Positions 10,895 through 21,430 of a stretch of 64,000 bases of DNA are shown here, one piece after another; position 1 is the first letter of the stretch; every line of letters starts with the position of its first letter. The notes below the pieces were generated by a model. The model ran no database searches. It was given only the letters and a program-made list of their open reading frames with translations, and had not been told where the DNA came from. The stretch comes from Prorocentrum cordatum (Eukaryota; Sar; Dinophyceae; Prorocentrales; Prorocentraceae), in NCBI GenBank assembly GCA_963575745.1, contig CAUYUJ010006491.1, positions 434,942-498,941 of the forward strand, written 5' to 3'. A program made the translations under genes and the position numbers.

Positions 10895-11434
10895 TTGGTC
10901 GCCCAGAGGTTCCCACTACCCATGGCGATGTTCATCCCGCCCCTGCTTCAGCACCTGCCGTCCGAGTTTCTGGCCTTCCCGCAGAGCTGGGCGCCGCCCT
11001 TCCAGGACCTCGCGCAGCGGCGGGTTGCCCGCGCCGCCCGCGCTTTCCGCATTCAAGCAGACCGGCTTCTCGAACAGTCTCGGGGAAGCTTCCGCCCCCT
11101 CCTTCAGCGGCAAGTTCTGCAGACAGAGCGCCGCGTGGACAACCTGGCGGACTCGGTCGCCCGCGCCCGTCGCGAGCAAGATCGCCGGCCTGCCGAAAAG
11201 CCACGCGCGCGGCAACGCATCGACCAGATGCGCGACGCCCTCGCCCTCGCGGAGGTGCAGATCCAGATTGTTGACCTCGCGCGGCTCGCCGAGTGGGGCC
11301 GCGCCCTAGACCCCGCGCTCTACGCCGCCGGCTGCCGGCGCCGCGTTCTGCCCGAAGTCGCCCTCAACGATCTGCAGGAGTGGATCGGCGGTGCGGGCCC
11401 TCAGCCCGACCGCGTTGAATCTTCGCGGAGATGA
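10895..11434 (+). pseudogene. LINE A ORF1-like coiled-coil region
   Basis: An open frame with heptad-like, Arg/Glu/Leu-rich sequence (RVDNLADSVARARREQD near 11140-11190; RQRIDQMRDALALAEVQ near 11210-11260). This suggests a coiled coil, usual for LINE ORF1 or gag-like proteins that bind the element RNA. Just upstream, in another frame, QLATDIDKFATF (about 10757) and QLAADLGEFATF (about 10838) form an internal repeat. No zinc knuckle is clear. Confidence 0.5.
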
Positions 11435-11439
11435 ACCCG

Positions 11440-12932
11440 CTCGCAACCTTATTCTTCAAGTCGCAGGGGCTCGAGAGGTCGCCGTGCCACGCGAGCTCGC
11501 TCTCCGAAGAGCCCTTCGAGGTGCTGCCGGGAAGTGGAGGAACTTCGCCCCCGCTGGCGCCGCGGGGCAGCGCGATGACTTGCCTCGGCCCAGACGAGTC
11601 GCCGAAGCACGCCCGCGCCGAGTTCCTGTGCAAGAGATCGCAGACGCTGCTCTGGCGCTATTTTCCCCACTTGCAGTGGGGCGCCATCCGCAACGAGGGC
11701 AATATCTACAGCAGCGCTATGCCCGTCGCCCGCCTTGACATCCGCGGCCGGGCCGACCTCGCCGCGCTCGAGTTGAAAGGGTGGCCCTCGAGCGCCGGCA
11801 GTGCCATGGCGTCGATCGCGTCGCCGTCCTCGCCGCCTCCCAGGCCTTCTTCTCTGGCGCCGCGTCCGCCGCGCGGCGTTCCTATCCGCCTGGGCGCCGC
11901 GGCTGGCGACCGAAGGCCCCTCGCCTGCTGCCTTCGTCAGCTGGGGCGCCCGCGCGCCGATGCGCCGCGAGCGCGCCCGCCACAGGCGCGCGCGGGCCGC
12001 CCTCGCCAAGCTCGCGCGGCGCCAGTGCGTCATCTTCCTCGGGGGTGTTCACGGCTCCGAGGCGCTGCTCCGCGCGCGGGTAGACGCGCGGCCATGCCCG
12101 TGCGAGCTCTACATCTCCGAGTTCACCTCCGCCGATGGCGCCGCGCCCGCGGCCGTCGGCGGCGCCGCCGCCCTCGCCCCGCGGTTTGCGCCGATGCTGC
12201 TCGGGCGTCTTCAGCAGGACGGGCTGCCGGTCGTGCCCCGCGGCGCTCTCGCCCTTTTTGCTGGCCATCGCGAGTGCTTCATCGCGCAGCGCGGTGGTCC
12301 TGGTGGGCGCCCACGACCGCGAGCTGGCCGCGCGAGCTCGCGACGGGGCCCCCGCTGCCTGGCGCATGCGCCGCGAGTGGGCAAAGCGCGACTACCAGCG
12401 CCGCGCGTTCCTGGCGGCGGGCGACTTCAACGCCGCCAGCCGACCGCCCGACGGCTCCTTCCAGCCAGTCGCAGGGCGCCCTCCATGCGCTCGACAGCAA
12501 CAACCGCCAGCAGTAGCCGTTCTGGAAATCCCTCTCTCCGTGCTCGAGGTCGAGTCGGACCTGCCGACGAGGCTCAACATGGCGGTCTACGCGGCGCAGG
12601 CGATCGAACGCGCCCTCATCGCCCCCCCCCTCGCACGCCGCGCAGGAGCTCGCCATGCGGGTCGACGTCGCCCATGGCGCGACCGCCCTGCCGGACGAGC
12701 GCCTCCGCGACAAGCCGTCGTCGCCTTCGCCGTCCGCGTCGAGCCGCGCGCGCCTCCTGACGAGCAGGCCATCCCGCCCGCGATCTTCCGTGACCTGAGA
12801 TGCTCCGTCGACCTGCAGCAGCTCATCGACGCCTCCAACACCACCTACGCCCCCATCGAGAGCCGCCGGCGCTCGCGCAAGTGCTTCATGGTGGAAGCTG
12901 CCCGTCTGGCTCGTGATGAGTGGGTTCGCTAA
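11440..12932 (+). pseudogene. LINE A endonuclease (APE/EEP-type) region
   Basis: This domain nicks target DNA to prime reverse transcription. The motif GDFNA is at 12420-12434 in the frame running 12135-12932, preceded by AKRDYQRRAFLAA. That motif holds the conserved Asp-Phe-Asn of the endonuclease/exonuclease/phosphatase fold. Farther on, near 12700-12720, where the family normally has Ser-Asp-His, the sequence reads RDK, so the catalytic His seems lost. Upstream parts of the domain lie in two other frames (11431-12516 and 11801-12760), showing at least two frameshifts. Confidence 0.65.
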
Positions 12933-13439
12933 TCCACCGGTGACGCTGCCCGCCCGGGCCGCCGCGGCGGCCGCGTCGTCGCCGCGCGCTCGATCTCCAG
13001 GGCCATCTGGCGCCAGGACGTCAGTCTGGAAAGGCGCCTCCAAGCCGCCGCTGACCTGGGCGAGCAGTTCCTGGCCATCAGCGACGCCTCCATCGCCCTG
13101 TCGAGCGACTCCCTGGTCGTCAGCCTGTCGGCCTTCCCGCGCCGCGACTTCGAGGTTCGCCGGCGCGCTTCGGCACTGGGCGCCGCTGGCCACCTTCGGG
13201 GGCGGGGCGGCGCCATCCCCGCCGAGCAACTCCGAAAGATCTTCCGGGTCTACAAACAAAGGTTGCCATTCTCGGCCCCATGGGGGCGCCGCCTCGTCCT
13301 CCAAGGGATCGAGGGCCAGGGCCTGCAGGTGGGCCCCGCCGCGGTTGCCGGGGAGAGCGGCGCCGCGGTCGATGCCTCGCGAGCACGCTGCCCGTTTTCG
13401 CCGCGAAGACGATCGACAGCTCCGAGGCGCAGCAGCGCG

Positions 13440-14457
13440 TCGAGCAGCGCGCGCCCCGCGGCGACCCGATCGACGTCGGGGCCCCGCGCGGGCGCCAGGT
13501 CAAGGCCGTCGTCGTCCGCGCCGCCACGTCGGCGCCTGGCCCCGACTGCCTGCCGCGCTCTGCCCGGCTCGCTCGCGACCGCTCCCTCGACGTCTTGGAG
13601 GGCCTTTCCTTCTGCGTTTGCTCGGGCCAGTCGACCCCGGGGGTCCTCGCCGAATCCGACTTCGCCCCCCCCCCCCCCCCGAAGGGTGGGAACTCACCGC
13701 GGACAGGGCCCCCCCAGGACACTCGCCCGCTCTCGCTGGCGAACGCGGACATCGAGGCCATCGCTGGCTTTGAAGCCTTCCATGGCAGGGCGGGCGCGCA
13801 TTGCGCGGCGGGGCTTCGTGGCGGGGCGCAACTTCGCCGAGCGCGTTGTCCGCCTCGACGCCAGGGTGCGCCGCGCGGGCCTCTGGGTTGACCGCGTCAA
13901 CCACCGCCCCGTCTTCGTCCGCTTCGATCTCTCGGCCGCGTTCCCGTATCAGGTCAGGACCTGGCTGTTCGCGGCGCTCCGGCACTTCGGCATCCCCGCT
14001 GGCCTGCTAATCCTCTTCCACGTCGCGTGCTGCGCCCCCGCCTCGTGCGTCGAGGTCGGCGGCGCCCGCCGCGTGATGTTCGCCGTCGAGTCAGGAGTGT
14101 CCCAGGGTTGCCCCGCCGCCGGCTCTGCGCGGGCACTCGCGATGGACCCCAGTGGTGCGCCGCGTCGCCTCCTCCGTCGAGCGCGACGACGGCGCTCTCG
14201 ACCTGTCCCGCGGCTGCGCAGGTGCGTGCGCTGACGACCCCGGCCTCCTGTGCAGCGAGTTTGCGATGGTGAAGCACGTCGCTGGGCACATTGACGCCGC
14301 TGAGGAGCTCGCTCTGTTCTCGCCGAAGCCGCGCAAGTGGGTGATCGTCCCGCTTTGGGGCGGAGCGAAACCTGCCGCCATTGCCCGGACCCGCGGCCTG
14401 CTTTCTGAGTTTGCTACCCCCCTGGCTCGGTTCATGAGGTCGGGGCGTGTCAAATAG
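13440..14457 (+). pseudogene. LINE A reverse transcriptase palm
   Basis: RT synthesises element cDNA at the nicked target. Visible landmarks in order: APGPDCLP (about 13530), TRPLSLANADIEA (about 13721), RGFVAGRN (about 13812), motif A FDLSAAFP with its Asp codon at 13926, motif B GVSQGCP at 14094-14114, and motif C CADD at 14227-14238. Motifs A and B are in one frame and motif C is in the next, so a frameshift lies between 14114 and 14227. The first two landmarks are in yet another frame. A poly-C run at about 13666-13680 marks one likely slip. Confidence 0.85.
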
Positions 14458-14499
14458 CTTTGCTGGGCCCAGCGGCATGAATTTCGGGCGAATGGCATG

Positions 14500-14745
14500 C
14501 CCCTGGGCAGAAATGGTGGCTGCGCAGCAGTTCTTTTGCATCTAACCCAGTCAAGCAGCGACGCCACTGTTAGGTTATACAGTACATCTGTGCTCTCCAC
14601 ATTTAGCTACTGTGCTCAATTCTTTTCTATGGAGCAGCCAACCGATCGCCGAGAACAATACACTTTTCACAAAATGCTGGCCTTGCCGCCGAACTCGTTG
14701 CGCAAAGTTGACCTCGTCGCAATGGCCGGCTGAGCGCCGGCGGTT
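14500..14745 (+). pseudogene. LINE A RT thumb/connection segment
   Basis: Frame 14497-14733 reads through VRLYSTSVLSTFSYCAQFF and HKMLALPPNSL. This is the Leu/Pro-rich helical pattern that follows the palm in dinoflagellate LINEs. It ends in TGA at 14731-14733. Its continuity with the palm supports a single element here. Confidence 0.55.
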
Positions 14746-14809
14746 GTCCCAGCTTCGATCCAAGTATTCAAAGCTTCCGCCCCCCTGCTTCGCATCGGTC
14801 ACGCTCCCT

Positions 14810-15560
14810 GGTGATTGGGAGGACTTCTTTTCTCCTGTGAACCCTCCAAGCGCTGGGAATCGTGTTCAAAAACCCTCCGGGGTTGCAGTCCGAGCTGGCG
14901 CTGGGCCGTCTTTAAGACTGTCAGCGGAGGGTGGGCTACAACCGCCCGCATGCACGTCCCAGCGCCCCGTGCGTGCGTTCGCGGCTGTCCACAGGCCGCA
15001 GACGCCTTTCCCCACTACCTCTCTTGTCCTCGCGTCCTGAGCTTCCGCTGGTCCCCTCATCCGCCTCCCCTCCGCGCGACAGTCACGCTGTGGGGCCTGA
15101 GGCCCGCCGCCGCCTGCAGCACTGACCGCGACAGCGCTACGTCGCTGCATCGCACGTGTCAGCGCAGCACGCTGGTGTTTCACACGCGCAACAACATGGA
15201 GCTACAATCAGCGTCGACTCCCGAAGGCATGGCCTTTGCAAGCGCAGCTGCCCGCGCCTTTGTCTGGCACAAATCGGAAGACTCGCGCCCCCCAGAGTAC
15301 CCGAACTCCTCGTTCCTCCTCCGTCCCCTTTCTTCCTTCCTCTCATCATTTTCCTCCTTCCCCTCCAGAGGACGCCATGCTGTTGCTAGCATGGTTCGGT
15401 TGATTGCGGCTGGCGGATATTGAACAGAGCAGAGGCGGTTCGACGGCCAGATGGTTCCAGACAGTATCTGCCGCCGATGCCGCCGCGACCCCGGAACCTC
15501 GCAACACAGGCTTTGGACATGCATGTGCGGATTGCTACTGGAATCGTTGTTTGGTTGCTT
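14810..15560 (+). pseudogene. LINE A Cys-rich segments between RT and RNase H
   Basis: Two Cys/His clusters. One is at about 14955-15040 (CVRGCPQAADAFPHYLSCP). The other is at about 15460-15530 (SICRRCRRDPGTSQHRLWTC). Both fit the CxxC-type zinc-binding segments found after the RT in these elements. They are in different frames. Confidence 0.55.
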
Positions 15561-15659
15561 GGTTTTGGTTCCGTCTTCCGCCGATTCCAGCGTCCAGTCA
15601 CCTGCAGGGCAACTTGTGTCCAGGAGATTTGAGCCCCTGCAGCCTGCTTTCACGGATTT

Positions 15660-16178
15660 ATGGTACGAACGGGTCAGCAGGGACTTTTCCCAAGCCCCCC
15701 GTCCTCCATAGGGTTGATATTTCCTTGGTTTGCATGGTTTCGGGGCCAGGATTTCAATGGGACTGCGCAGCCACAGGAAATTTCGACTCGATATGGCAAA
15801 CCGTGTCTCGCGCAGAGCTTGTGGCCATCGTCGAGTGTCTCAGGTTGGTTGATCCCTCCCATGCTCTGCACGTCATCACCGACCAGACCATCACTACCAA
15901 GGCACATGGTGCAGGGCGGAATTATTCAGCCAGTCTCAATACTGACTCATAGTAGGAGTTTTGGAGGTTGCTGGAGGTCCGTTTGGGCGACTTCCAGCTC
16001 TCGCATACCACTTCATATTATGGAGGACGAGCAGAAACATGCTCGCGTCGAGGATTATGTGGTCGGGGCCCATGTTCTGCTAAACTCCCTGGCCGATCAT
16101 TTCGTCGAGCAGCGTGCCCAGAAGGCTCAGCTACCACCCGACGTCGTGCGTGACCATGAAAAGTTTCTGGCCCAGTGA
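15660..16178 (+). pseudogene. LINE A RNase H domain
   Basis: RNase H would remove the RNA strand after first-strand synthesis. The segment TVSRAELVAIVECLRL places the catalytic Glu codon at 15815-15817, and HVITDQTITTKAH supplies the next Asp. The first Asp motif upstream is not recognisable. A stop follows at about 15950. The C-terminal part continues in another frame from 16021 (DYVVGAHVLLNSLADHFVEQ), ending at 16178. Confidence 0.65.
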
Positions 16179-16259
16179 AAAGAAATGCCTGCATTGTCCT
16201 TGAGTGTGCTGCGATCCGTGCGGAATCCGAGCGCCAGTTGTCCTAACATCGTCGCGGCA

Positions 16260-16790
16260 AGGTTCTTCGTCGCCGACGCTGGGTCGAGGATGACGTCAGG
16301 ACCAGCTCGCACGCCTGGGGCTTCCTCGATGGGCGTTGGTCGTGCGCCTCTTGCCGAGGCGAGGTCAGCGACTTGTTCGCATTCCTGCGCGCTCGACTCC
16401 GCAGCGTCTGCCCTGCTGTGTGAGTGGGGAGGGACGGGCTTGGCGATGGGGCGGGGGGAGCGGAGCACTGCGTAACACGCTCGCGAAGGGTGCGGCCTGG
16501 CAGGCCCCTCCTCGAGCGCAGTGGAAGCCTGCGGCTTTTGCCGACTAGCGGATCCCGTTGGATATCGGGCAGGGGTGTCCATGCCTCTCACGTTTTGTGG
16601 CAGAAGGCATCGTGACACATTTGCGGGGCTTGTGGTTGTTGCAGGGCGAAGGCTCGCCCACATCGATTGCGGGAGCCCTGCGCGGTGGCCACATTAGGTC
16701 CCCATGCCACTTTTAAGTCCCAGTCGGATGCTCTCCAGAGGCTGTGTAAATGTCTCCCCCTCGATAAGACCATGACCAGCTGGGAGGATT
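16260..16790 (+). pseudogene. LINE A C-terminal zinc-knuckle tail
   Basis: GRWSCASCRGEVSDLFAFLR (about 16340-16400) and, after a TGA, HICGACGCCRAKARPH (about 16618-16665) then LREPC and a basic Leu-rich end. The arrangement C-x2-C ... L..PC repeats the tail of LINE C at 25.4-25.8 kb, so it is probably the true 3' end of ORF2. GAT microsatellite DNA begins about 270 bp later. Confidence 0.5.
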
Positions 16791-17054
16791 CCTGGCACTT
16801 TTCCGTCCTACTCCTCGTTGCCCTTTCGTTTTTCTTATGCTTATGCCCTTGGGTGAAGAGGAGAACACAGGAGACCAATTGCGGTGAGAAGGTGGACCAG
16901 ATGACCAGGACGAGGCCGAGGCCGAGGGAGGAGGACGACCACGTCCCCTTCTTTTCTTTGCCTCCCTCTCGGCATGGCCTTCCAAGACCTCCAAGATCAC
17001 AAGTTCGGGGCGGATCCGGCCGCGGCGACGAGTGCCGCCCCGAATGTCTGGACG

Positions 17055-17263
17055 CTTATGGTGTTGATGATGAAGATGATGAGACGTATGATTGTAGTGT
17101 TGCTGCCGCTGTTGATAATGATGACGATGATGATTATGATTATGATGATGATGATGATAATGATGGTGGTGGTGATGCTGATGGTGATGCTGCTGCTGCT
17201 GCTGATGATGATGATGATGACGATGCAGATGATGCTGATGATGCTGCTGCTGCTGATGATGAC

Positions 17264-17310
<47 letters not shown>

Positions 17311-17675
17311 GGAGGACGATGCTGATAACGAGGATGAGCATGATGATGAGGATGCTATGACGATGATCGTGATGGTCATTGTCCTGGCGATGTTGATGGT
17401 GACGTTGATGGCGATGGCGATGGCGATGATGCTGATGATGCTGATGATGATGAGACTGATGATGATGCTGATGGTCCTGACGTTGATGATCACGATGATG
17501 TTGCTGGTGATGTTGATTATGCTTCATAGTATGATGATGGTGACGGTGATGATGACGATGACGATGATTATGATGATGGTGATGATGATGATGATGATGA
17601 CGATGAGGATGATGCTGATGATGATGCTGATGCTGATGCTGATGATGCTGATGATGCTGATGATGATGACGATGC

Positions 17676-17716
<41 letters not shown>

Positions 17717-17830
17717 CTGATGCTGATGCTGATGCTGATGATGATGATGATGATGATGCTGCTGCTGCTGATGATGATGCTGATGATGATGATACTGACG
17801 AAGATGTGCTGACTATGCGGTATAAGATGC
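17055..17830 (+). repeat. GAT/GCTGAT triplet array
   Basis: Nearly 780 bp of (GAT)n with GCT, GAC and GGT variants, all with the G-rich strand on +. Met-, Asp- and Ser-rich translations here are rejected as genes. Confidence 0.95.
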
Positions 17831-18039
17831 TGATATTGTTGAGGTTGATATTGGTTATGCTTCTACTGCGGCTGCGGGTGATACTGATCTTGAGGATGAG
17901 GAGGACGACCTGGAGGAGGTGGATGCGTAGGCAGAGGTTGAGGCTGATGTTGGCGATTTTGATGGACAGTTGATGATTATGACGACGGTGGAGACGAATC
18001 TGAGGAGGATGAGGAGCGAGGACCGACCAGGAACGACCG

Positions 18040-18131
18040 TCTCTGTTGGATTATGATGGTGGCGATGATGACGAAGACGACGATAATGAAACTGATGACG
18101 ATGATGATGATGATGATGCTGATGCTGATGC

Positions 18132-18188
<57 letters not shown>

Positions 18189-18420
18189 CGAAGACGACGA
18201 TTATGAACATGAGGAGGAGGAGGAGGAGGAGGAGGAGGAGGATGATAACGAGGACCAGGATGAGAATGAGAAGGATGATGAGGATGAGGATGATATGATG
18301 ATGATGATCGTGATGGTCATTGTCGTGGCGATGTTGATGGTGACGTTGATGGTGTGATGGTGATGTTGATGGTGACGATGACGGCGGCGGTGATGGCGAG
18401 GAGGACGGCGGAGGATGACG
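18040..18420 (+). repeat. GAT and GAG triplet array
   Basis: (GAT)n from about 18045 to 18190, (GAG)n to 18240, then GAT/GTTGAT to about 18400. The region 17831-18040 is a degenerate continuation of the same triplets. Confidence 0.9.
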
Positions 18421-18712
18421 CGCGAACGGCGTGGACCCGCGCGCGACCTGTGGCGAGTCGACGGGGCGGAGCTCGGCCGCCGCCGCCTCCCCAGGCGAGT
18501 CTCACGCCGGGGAGGCGCAGAGGCAGCACCAGCAGCAGGATGTCGGGGAAACCAGCGGCCTGGGAGAGGAAACCAGAGCCTGCAGGTTCGAGGACGCCTC
18601 GAGGAGCAGTTCTTATGTTTTCCCGACCTTCGGGTGTGTGGGGTCCTCGTTTTGAATTTGCAGCGCCGCGCGTCTCCCTCCTTCTCCTCCTCCTGCTCCC
18701 TCTCTCCCTGGG

Positions 18713-18830
18713 AGAAGGAGGAGGAGGAGGAGGAGGAGGAGGAGGAGGAGGAGGAGGAGGAGGAGGAGGAGGAGGGCGAGGAGGAGGAGGAGGAGGAGGA
18801 GGAGGAGGAGGAGGAGGAGGGAGACCGCTG
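18713..18830 (+). repeat. GAG triplet tract
   Basis: About 118 bp of almost perfect (GAG)n. It is followed by low-complexity free sequence and then by the higher-order repeat. Confidence 0.95.
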
Positions 18831-18927
18831 TCTTGAGTTAACAGATATTGCTCGAAACTCGCATCTCGGAGTCGATCGCGATACCGAACACTTCGGCACC
18901 GAATCGCCCGCCAAAACGGTAAACACA

Positions 18928-19805
18928 GGTGAGCAGCCCGGCTCACCAGCGTTCCAGGAGCTAACGCTGACGCCTACGCCAGCGCTGAAGCTGGCACCGA
19001 CGCTAGCATGAACGCTTGCGCCTACACCGGCAGCAACGCAATCGCCTGCACCAGCGCCGACGCCAGCACCGACGCCAGCACGAGCGCCAGCGTCTACATA
19101 GCGCAGACGCCACCACCGACGCCAGGGCAGCGGTGAGCTGCCTGGCTCACCAGAACGGTATTCCAGGAGTTACCACTGTCGCCTACGCCAGCGCCGACGC
19201 CAGCACCGATGCCAGCCAGCGTCAACGCTTGCGACTGCGCCGGCACCAATGCAGGCACCTACACCAGCGCCGACGCCAGCACTGGCGCCAGCACGAGCGC
19301 CAGCGCGTGCACCAGCATCGACGCCAGCACCGACACCAGCGCCCAGGTGTGTTGCGTGGCTTACTTCTGTTCCATGAGCTAACGATGGCGCCTATGCCAG
19401 AGCCGACGCCAGCACCGACGCCAGCATCAATGCCTTCGCCTATGCTGGCGCCAACGACAGCGCCCGCAGCAGCACTGACGCCAGCACCGACCCCAACACC
19501 AACGCGGGCGCCTACGCCAGCGCCGACGCCACCGCCGACGCCAGTGCACCGGTGAGCTACCCGGCTCACCGGTGCTCCAGGAGCTACTGCTGGCGCTGAC
19601 GCCAACGCCGACGCCAGCACCGACGCCAGCATCAACGCCTGCGCCTACGCCAGCAACAATGCAAGCGCCTACACCAGCGCCGACGCCACCACCGAGGCGA
19701 GCGCCCTTGTGAGCTGCTCGGCTCACTGGTGTTCCAGAAGCTAGCGTTGGCGCCTACGCCAGCGCCAAGGCCCGCACCGACGCCAGCACCGGCACCAGCA
19801 TGGGG
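18928..19805. repeat. Higher-order repeat with conserved hairpins, ~200-bp period
   Basis: Short units of GCGCCGACGCCAGCACC make up most of the block. Superimposed on them is a longer unit that starts with a hairpin. GGTGAGC pairs with GCTCACC across a 6-nt loop at 18928-18947, 19132-19151 and 19551-19570. A shorter GTGAGC/GCTCAC stem with the same loop size is at 19709-19726. A degraded copy lies at about 19346. Each hairpin is followed by TTCCAGGAGCTA-like sequence and GCGCCTACGCC. Spacing is about 204, 214, 205 and 158 bp. Confidence 0.85.
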
Positions 19806-19924
19806 GGAAGTGACAGGAAAGCTTTACAATTTCTCGTCTACTTCTAGTTGGGCTGTTCCGGCATATCCGTTGTCGTACAGCAAGTGGGCGGTGCGGCGCT
19901 ACCAGCATTCTTCTCAGCACTAAC

Positions 19925-20070
19925 ACCATCATCGGTACCAACACCGACGCCATCATCGACTCTAGTATCGACACCAGCATCGGCGCCAACACCGACACCG
20001 ACACCGACACCAGCATCGACACCAACACCGACATCAGCAACGGCACCAACATCGACACCAGCATCGACGC
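19925..20070. repeat. ACCGACACC/AGCATCGAC short repeat
   Basis: About 145 bp of 6- and 12-bp units of CACCGA and CAGCATCGACAC. It is similar in style to the preceding higher-order repeat but without hairpins. Confidence 0.8.
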
Positions 20071-21060
20071 GCGATCTGCCGGAACAACAGTACGGGGAGC
20101 AGCGCCCCACGGTTCAGAGATTGGCCACCAGGATGGGGGATGGGACGCCCGTGGGAGACAGCTGGTCGCCCAGCAGTTCCGAGGGTGCGGAATTCTGAGG
20201 TCCGCCTGGTCAATTGCGTGCTTGGCGCCGCAGATGCTTCCTCCTCCCCCCTGCTCCTCCGGCGCCGTCCGGTCGTGCCCGGGGCGCCCGCCCACTGGGA
20301 CGCTTCTGCCCCTCGTTCCCACGGGGATGGGCGAGTCCCGTGGCTTTGCCGCGCCGCGGGTACGATAGGCACTCGCACATTAGTCCATTGTCCTTGCTCC
20401 CGCGCGAGGCTGCTCGCGCAACTGCTTGTGCTGCTCTGGGGTGTTTGGCCTGCCAGTGGAGCCCTCGGCTGTGACCTGGCGCCCACTCAGTTTTCTTTCC
20501 CGGCCCTGTCTTTTCCTCTTCTCTTCGCGTTCTTCCCTTCCCTTCCTCCTCCTCCTCCTCCACTTGTTCTGCCTCCTCATCTCCTTCAGTGCCTCCTTCA
20601 GTGCTCCTCATCTCCTCATCTCCTCTCTCATCTTGTTGGCGTGGCCGTTTGCGCCACCTTGTAGGGTATGACACGTCTTCTGTGCAGCCGCGGGGCCGAT
20701 ACGTTTCCAATGGGATCCCATTGGTATTCGTTGCTCCTGCCCGAGCCCGGGGCCATTGTCGATTTTTTGGGGACATTGCTCAGCCCCCCGATTCGTGGTA
20801 CTCCTCCTCCTTCGACCGCTCGCCCAGGCAATAATTGTCACAGGTGGCTCTTTTTGTTTGCGTTTGTCTGTCTCGGGGTGCAAGATTTGTCCGCTCCAGT
20901 CGCCGCCTACAGGAAGCATCGACGTAGGTGTGGCGCGGCCCGAAGCCTGCCTGGCCGGAGTTTGGACCACGGTCGCAGGACAGCCTTGCGACGAACATGG
21001 AAGTTGTCGGAACGCTGGGCGAGGCGAGTTGTATCGCGCCCATCTCGGCACATCCCTCAC
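20071..21060. other. No gene seen
   Basis: Open frames exist on both strands, but none shows a recognisable domain or consistent coding bias. A CTCCTCC tract lies near 20540-20620. Confidence 0.4.
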
Positions 21061-21064
21061 ACGT

Positions 21065-21265
21065 TTCCTGCCCCACTAGGAGGCCCCCAGAGGCCCCAGG
21101 AGGCCCCAAAGAGGCCTCAGGAGGCCCCAAGAGGCGTCCCGAGCCTCAGGAGGCCCCAGGAGGCAACAGGACGCTCCAGAAGGCTCCTGGAGGCCCCAGG
21201 AGACCACAGGAGGCCCGAAGAGGCATCAGGAGGCCCCAGGAGGCCCCAGGAGGCCACAGGAGTGG
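21065..21265. repeat. AGGAGGCCCC minisatellite
   Basis: Units of 10-13 bp based on AGGAGGCCCCA and AGAGGC. The same word family appears at 51375-51420 and, in reverse complement form (CTCTTGGGGCC), at 45880-46380. Confidence 0.85.
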
Positions 21266-21269
21266 CTCC

Positions 21270-21430
21270 CATTCTAGGTGTTTACGCGTATTCCCATAGA
21301 TGGGGCTTCTCCTGGGACACGAATCCTGGGTGTTTTGCGTACGTTCCTATCGATTGCCCCTTCTCCTGTGGCTTCAATCCCAGGTGGTTTACGTATGCTC
21401 TTACAGATTGGGCCTCTCCTCTCAGCGGCG
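21270..21430. repeat. Three copies of a ~57-bp unit
   Basis: Landmarks GGGCTTCTCCTGGGAC, CCCCTTCTCCTGTGGC and GGGCCTCTCCT follow each other at about 57-bp intervals, each preceded by TTTACGYRT-like sequence. Confidence 0.65.

Larger units (their letters stand above)
10500..16790 (+). mobile_element. LINE A: decayed APE/RT/RNase H non-LTR retrotransposon
   Basis: A colinear series of LINE parts on the + strand: coiled-coil ORF1-like region, APE-type endonuclease, reverse transcriptase, thumb, Cys-rich segment, RNase H, and C-terminal Cys/His knuckles. The reading frame changes several times and at least two in-frame stops occur, so it cannot encode one intact polyprotein as assembled. The domain order EN-RT-RNase H resembles the I-like group of LINEs, but the clade is not assigned here. 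Target-site duplications were not identified. Confidence 0.8.

Noticed and set aside
16667-17812. Long + frame rich in Met and Asp
   Set aside because: Apart from its first ~40 codons, which belong to the LINE A tail, it is translation of the GAT microsatellite.
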